Part shown: one piece after another, positions 61,401 to 64,000 of the stretch | Position numbering within the stretch: position 1 is the first letter of the stretch | How the letters are laid out: each line of letters begins with the position of its first letter | Source: Aurantiochytrium sp. KH105 | Lineage: Eukaryota > Sar > Bigyra > Thraustochytrida > Thraustochytriidae | Direction: 5' to 3' | Assembly (NCBI GenBank): GCA_003116975.1 | Contig: BGKB01000075.1 | Location: 225,222-289,221, forward strand | Length of the DNA: 64,000 bases | The notes under the pieces: model-generated | Told to the model about the DNA's origin: nothing | Database searches by the model: none | The model's input: the letters and a program-made list of their open reading frames with translations, nothing else | Made by a program: the position numbers and the translations under genes

Positions 61401-62642
61401 GCCTACAAGCGCGAGCTCGTTGGCAACAGTGCAAACAGCTATACGAGCAGAGATGCAACCGATGCAAATGTCGACGAAAACGAAGACAGTGTTGACGGCG
61501 AAGGCAAAGAAGAGGCCGAGGACCACCGAACCCGTTTCTGTGTTGACTCGGTGCATCGTGTGCTTGCGCATTGGTGGCAGATTGTGTATGAGTCTAAAGG
61601 TCTCGTCTTCGTCTGCGTGATCATCGTGTGGGTCGCGGCGTCGATTGGCTTTGCAAGCGCTTTTCGAAACAATGAGGTGCGCGAGGTCTTTGCGCGAAAC
61701 ACGCCAACCGAAGCGTGGAATGGCATACAATTGTGGCGGGAGTTTGTTCGCACCGCGCATTTCGATTGTGTAACGCTCATACTGCTCACATGTCATGCAG
61801 TTGGATCGCTACAGATCTCAACGCGGGTCTCACTCGCCCTCGTGCTTGTCAAGAAGGCAGCACCGTTTCTTGTTCTTCTCGCGCTCATCATGTATCTATT
61901 GCTCAGCGTGTTTGCATCATTTGTGCTCGCTGCAGGCTTCTCGATCGACGACGAGGTACTCCCTTTCGGCTCGACCTTTGTGCTCGCTCTCGCATCTGCA
62001 AACCACTTTGGCGCCCATCTTGATCTCTATGAGGATGGTCATTCAAAGGTGTCATTGGGACTATTTTTTGTGGTGTTGTGTTTCGATGGCTTTGTCATGT
62101 TACTGCTCGGCATCGCGACTGCTGTTTTCCACTACTTTTACACTTTTCATGTACGTCGAGAATACGATGGTTTCTCCAAGGAGAGACAGACGCACGTTGT
62201 TTGGAAAACATGTGCACGTAAATTGGTTGCGTGTTGCAGCAGTGGTGCGAATCTGTCTTCTTGGCGGACCCAGAGTCATGTGACAAGACCCGGGCATGAA
62301 GAGCTTGCGTCAAGCCCCTCACTCCGATAAAGAAGTTCTGAACAGCCTTTGGGTTTCGATAGCGAGAATGAGGTCCGCCAAGACCCTTACAATCTTAGCA
62401 TGGAGTACAATGTCGACGATCTCGCGAGCGCAGACTTGCAAGGTGGTTGGTCGGGGCCATTGGGCAAGAATCGAAGCTCTGTTATCGCGGACAATGACCT
62501 TTTTCGACTGGGCAGCTCGAGCGATCACGAACCGTCGCACACGTTTCAGGGTACAAGCGACGATGCTCGTTTCGCGCTCGGGAGCGAGCCGAAACAGGCC
62601 TCGATCGAGCTTGCGACCCGTTCACATGCCAAGGACCCATGA
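58464..62642 (+). CDS. PKD2: Polycystin-2 (TRPP)-like channel; frame continues past an internal TAA
   Basis: TRP-family cation channel, ciliary in most eukaryotes. The first open part (58464-62330) is 1,288 codons. A coiled coil (about 2-40) and a long cytosolic region with a beta-rich module (about 155-285) come first. Then S1 (about 659-680), the large extracellular polycystin (TOP) domain (about 680-950, many Asn-x-Ser/Thr sites), S2 (about 960), an acidic loop, S3 (about 1046), S4 (about 1101), S5 (about 1133) and S6 (about 1196-1226). The pore loop reads LALASANHFGAH where animal PKD2 has an LGD filter. After TAA (62328-62330) the same frame stays open to 62642 with coding-like codons. 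A 66-nt GT-AG interval (62280-62345, phase 0) would remove the stop and give about 1,370 residues. Readthrough is the alternative. Confidence 0.82.
62280..62345 (+). other. Candidate 66-nt intron removing an in-frame TAA
   Basis: Donor GTGACA, acceptor GAACAG, length divisible by three, both ends in phase 0. Splicing would join CAT and CCT and skip the TAA. The donor is non-optimal and the interval lacks a clear pyrimidine tract, so this is a hypothesis. Confidence 0.45.
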
Positions 62643-63780
62643 TGTCTGCCTCCAGTATCAAATAACCCGCGGAGAGTCTCCATCAGACATGAATTGCAGC
62701 GTCGCATCAAGCAGATTTTTCAGAAACGGTGGACTCCACTTCTCGTCGGATTCAGCGCTAGGGGTGTTGCTTTGAAATGATAGTAAACTCGGGGCCCAAG
62801 AAGCGTCGACGCCTTCAGCGAGCCCAGCGCAATGTACACATTTTAGGCACGAGGAACCAGGGCCGATCTTCCTATGCAGATTACCTATTTAACGCGTTTC
62901 AGGAAAAGCTAATACTCGTGTTGCACACGCATCGACACCCCACTGTGTATTTACTGGTGTCGTCCATTGGAGCCGCAGCCCAGGCCCTTGTTTTGAAAGG
63001 AAATCAAGGTGCTCAGGCTCAAATTTTCAATTCTTTTCAGAGCAAGTGGCAGTTGACGAAGTGCTTTTGCGGTGATTAGAGGTTGTCGCCGGGTTTGCCT
63101 CTGCAACGCTCGAGCGTTTCACAACTTTCCTCATTCATTATGCTCCGAACGAAGCCTGAAGGCAACATACACCAACATGACCGTTCGGAGGGAAAGCCGT
63201 CACGGTTCGGCCAGGTCTCGGATGGCCTATTCATGGTCTGAGGGTGGGAAGCGGGTGGAAATGTCAGAGCTTCAGCACCAGAGCTCTAGCACAGATGAGT
63301 TCGTTTTATTTTGCGTCGTCACAAAACCAAAGCCTTTACAGCAACGAAGCACCAGTAACGGCTTTGCATCAACGGATATCTCTGACGGTGGTGAAGAGTA
63401 AATCTTTCATTAAGACCGTCTTTTTATGACCGTCTCCACGTAAGACCAGGAGACGATTTCCCATATTGGTGTACGGAGATTTGGCACTCGCGATATTCCG
63501 CACTTCAGCCAATCGCCTCGCCGCCGCGCAGGCTCGCTCCGCCGCCGCCTGGCTGCCCAGAACACCCGGCGGCACGGCCGTGCAAGCCTTCGTTGTAAAG
63601 TTGTGTCACCCCCCTTTTTTCACCTCATGCGTCTAATCATCGACGATGGACCAGCGCAGAACTGCGCGAAAGGGCGACTTTGCGCGGGCTTTGCGACCGT
63701 GTTTGCGGAGGAGACTGCCGCGCAGCTGGGCTAGATGCCAGGCAGAGGCAAGGAAACGCGTGGAGAAGACAAACTTGCTG
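62643..63780. other. Intergenic between polycystin-like gene and right-edge gene
   Basis: About 1.1 kb. Frames of 100-109 codons occur but show no domain. A GACCGTCT direct repeat lies at 63414 and 63432. GC-rich near 63500-63590. Confidence 0.4.
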
Positions 63781-64000
63781 TTAAATATCGTTGTTGGTCG
63801 GTTTTGCTTGCATTTTGCGAAATTTGGTCTTCACGTTGACAATCTTTGCCTTGATCTGGGTCTCTGTAGGGAAGCTAGCTGGCTTGGGCTCAACGTGTTG
63901 ATCAAGAAAAGTCTGCATGATTTGCTTGGGGGTCTTGCTTGGGTGTCTTGCTTGGGTTCGTGACCGTAAGAAGTTGAATCTCGCTGGCAGATTTGGCTTC
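63781..64000 (-). CDS. 3' end of an unknown gene running off the right edge
   Basis: A minus-strand frame enters from the window edge and stays open for 72 codons to a TAA at 63783-63781. The peptide is Lys/Thr/Pro-rich and polar (TPKQIMQTFLDQHVEPKP, then SFPTETQIKAKIVNVKTKF), with plausible codon use. The plus strand in the same register is also open, and the gene's start lies outside the window, so support is modest. No family recognised. Confidence 0.4.
   Translation of the reverse strand, partial: KPNLPARFNFLRSRTQARHPSKTPKQIMQTFLDQHVEPKPASFPTETQIKAKIVNVKTKFRKMQAKPTNNDI

Noticed and set aside
62777-63401. Two overlapping frames of about 100 codons downstream of the polycystin-like gene
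   Set aside because: No domain, mixed composition, no splice link to a neighbour found.

Overview
The window is nuclear DNA from a eukaryote. Genes sit on both strands. Most are single-exon, but several have short GT-AG introns (about 66-390 nt, donors mostly GTACGT, GTAAGT or GTGCGT). The proteins are ordinary eukaryotic ones: spliceosome, THO complex, cytosolic and mitochondrial ribosome, gamma-tubulin complex, polycystin. Compact spacing, GC-rich coding sequence, a secreted-type protein with PT-x-x-PT repeats, and several flagellum-linked genes (PIH1/DNAAF2-like, tubby-like, CIB-like, polycystin) suggest a flagellate stramenopile. A thraustochytrid-like labyrinthulomycete is my best guess, but this rests on style and not on a marker gene.

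Layout. 1-2341 has no gene I can support. 2342-6320 holds a head-to-head pair of spliceosome genes (BCAS2/SPF27 and SF3B5), then RPLP0 with a likely 5'-UTR intron. 6898-17038 holds a PIH1-domain protein, a coiled-coil protein, a CIB-like EF-hand gene (3 exons), CINP (5 exons), a hidden two-exon RMI2 gene tail-to-tail with CINP, a tubby-like gene and THOC3 (2 exons). 18379-23875 has a GBP-type GTPase and a large gamma-tubulin complex protein, convergent. 23876-28423 is a 4.5-kb gene-poor, simple-repeat-rich island. 28424-35510 has a small single-pass membrane protein, a basic PTSAP-type protein, a REEP/HVA22 protein with a long Ser/Lys tail, and an exostosin-like type II glycosyltransferase.

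36672-46976 is one open frame of about 3,434 codons. It encodes a multi-pass membrane protein with an enormous Cys-rich, mucin-like ectodomain (FN2, PT repeats, thrombospondin-3-like, split kringle, WSC-like, propeller-like end). It is the most unusual object here. 47296-57971 is rich in organelle and membrane-insertion genes: EF-Ts, an RPRD/Rtt103-type CID protein, NDUFAF3, HMG-CoA lyase, an unknown protein, GET1/WRB (2 exons) head-to-head with mitochondrial uL3. 58464-62642 is a polycystin-2-like channel whose frame continues after a TAA, probably because of a 66-nt intron. The right edge holds the 3' end of an unknown minus-strand gene.

Exon joins for SF3B5, CIB-like, CINP, RMI2, THOC3 and GET1 were worked out by hand from GT/AG signals, phase and resemblance to family members recalled from general knowledge. 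No search was run.
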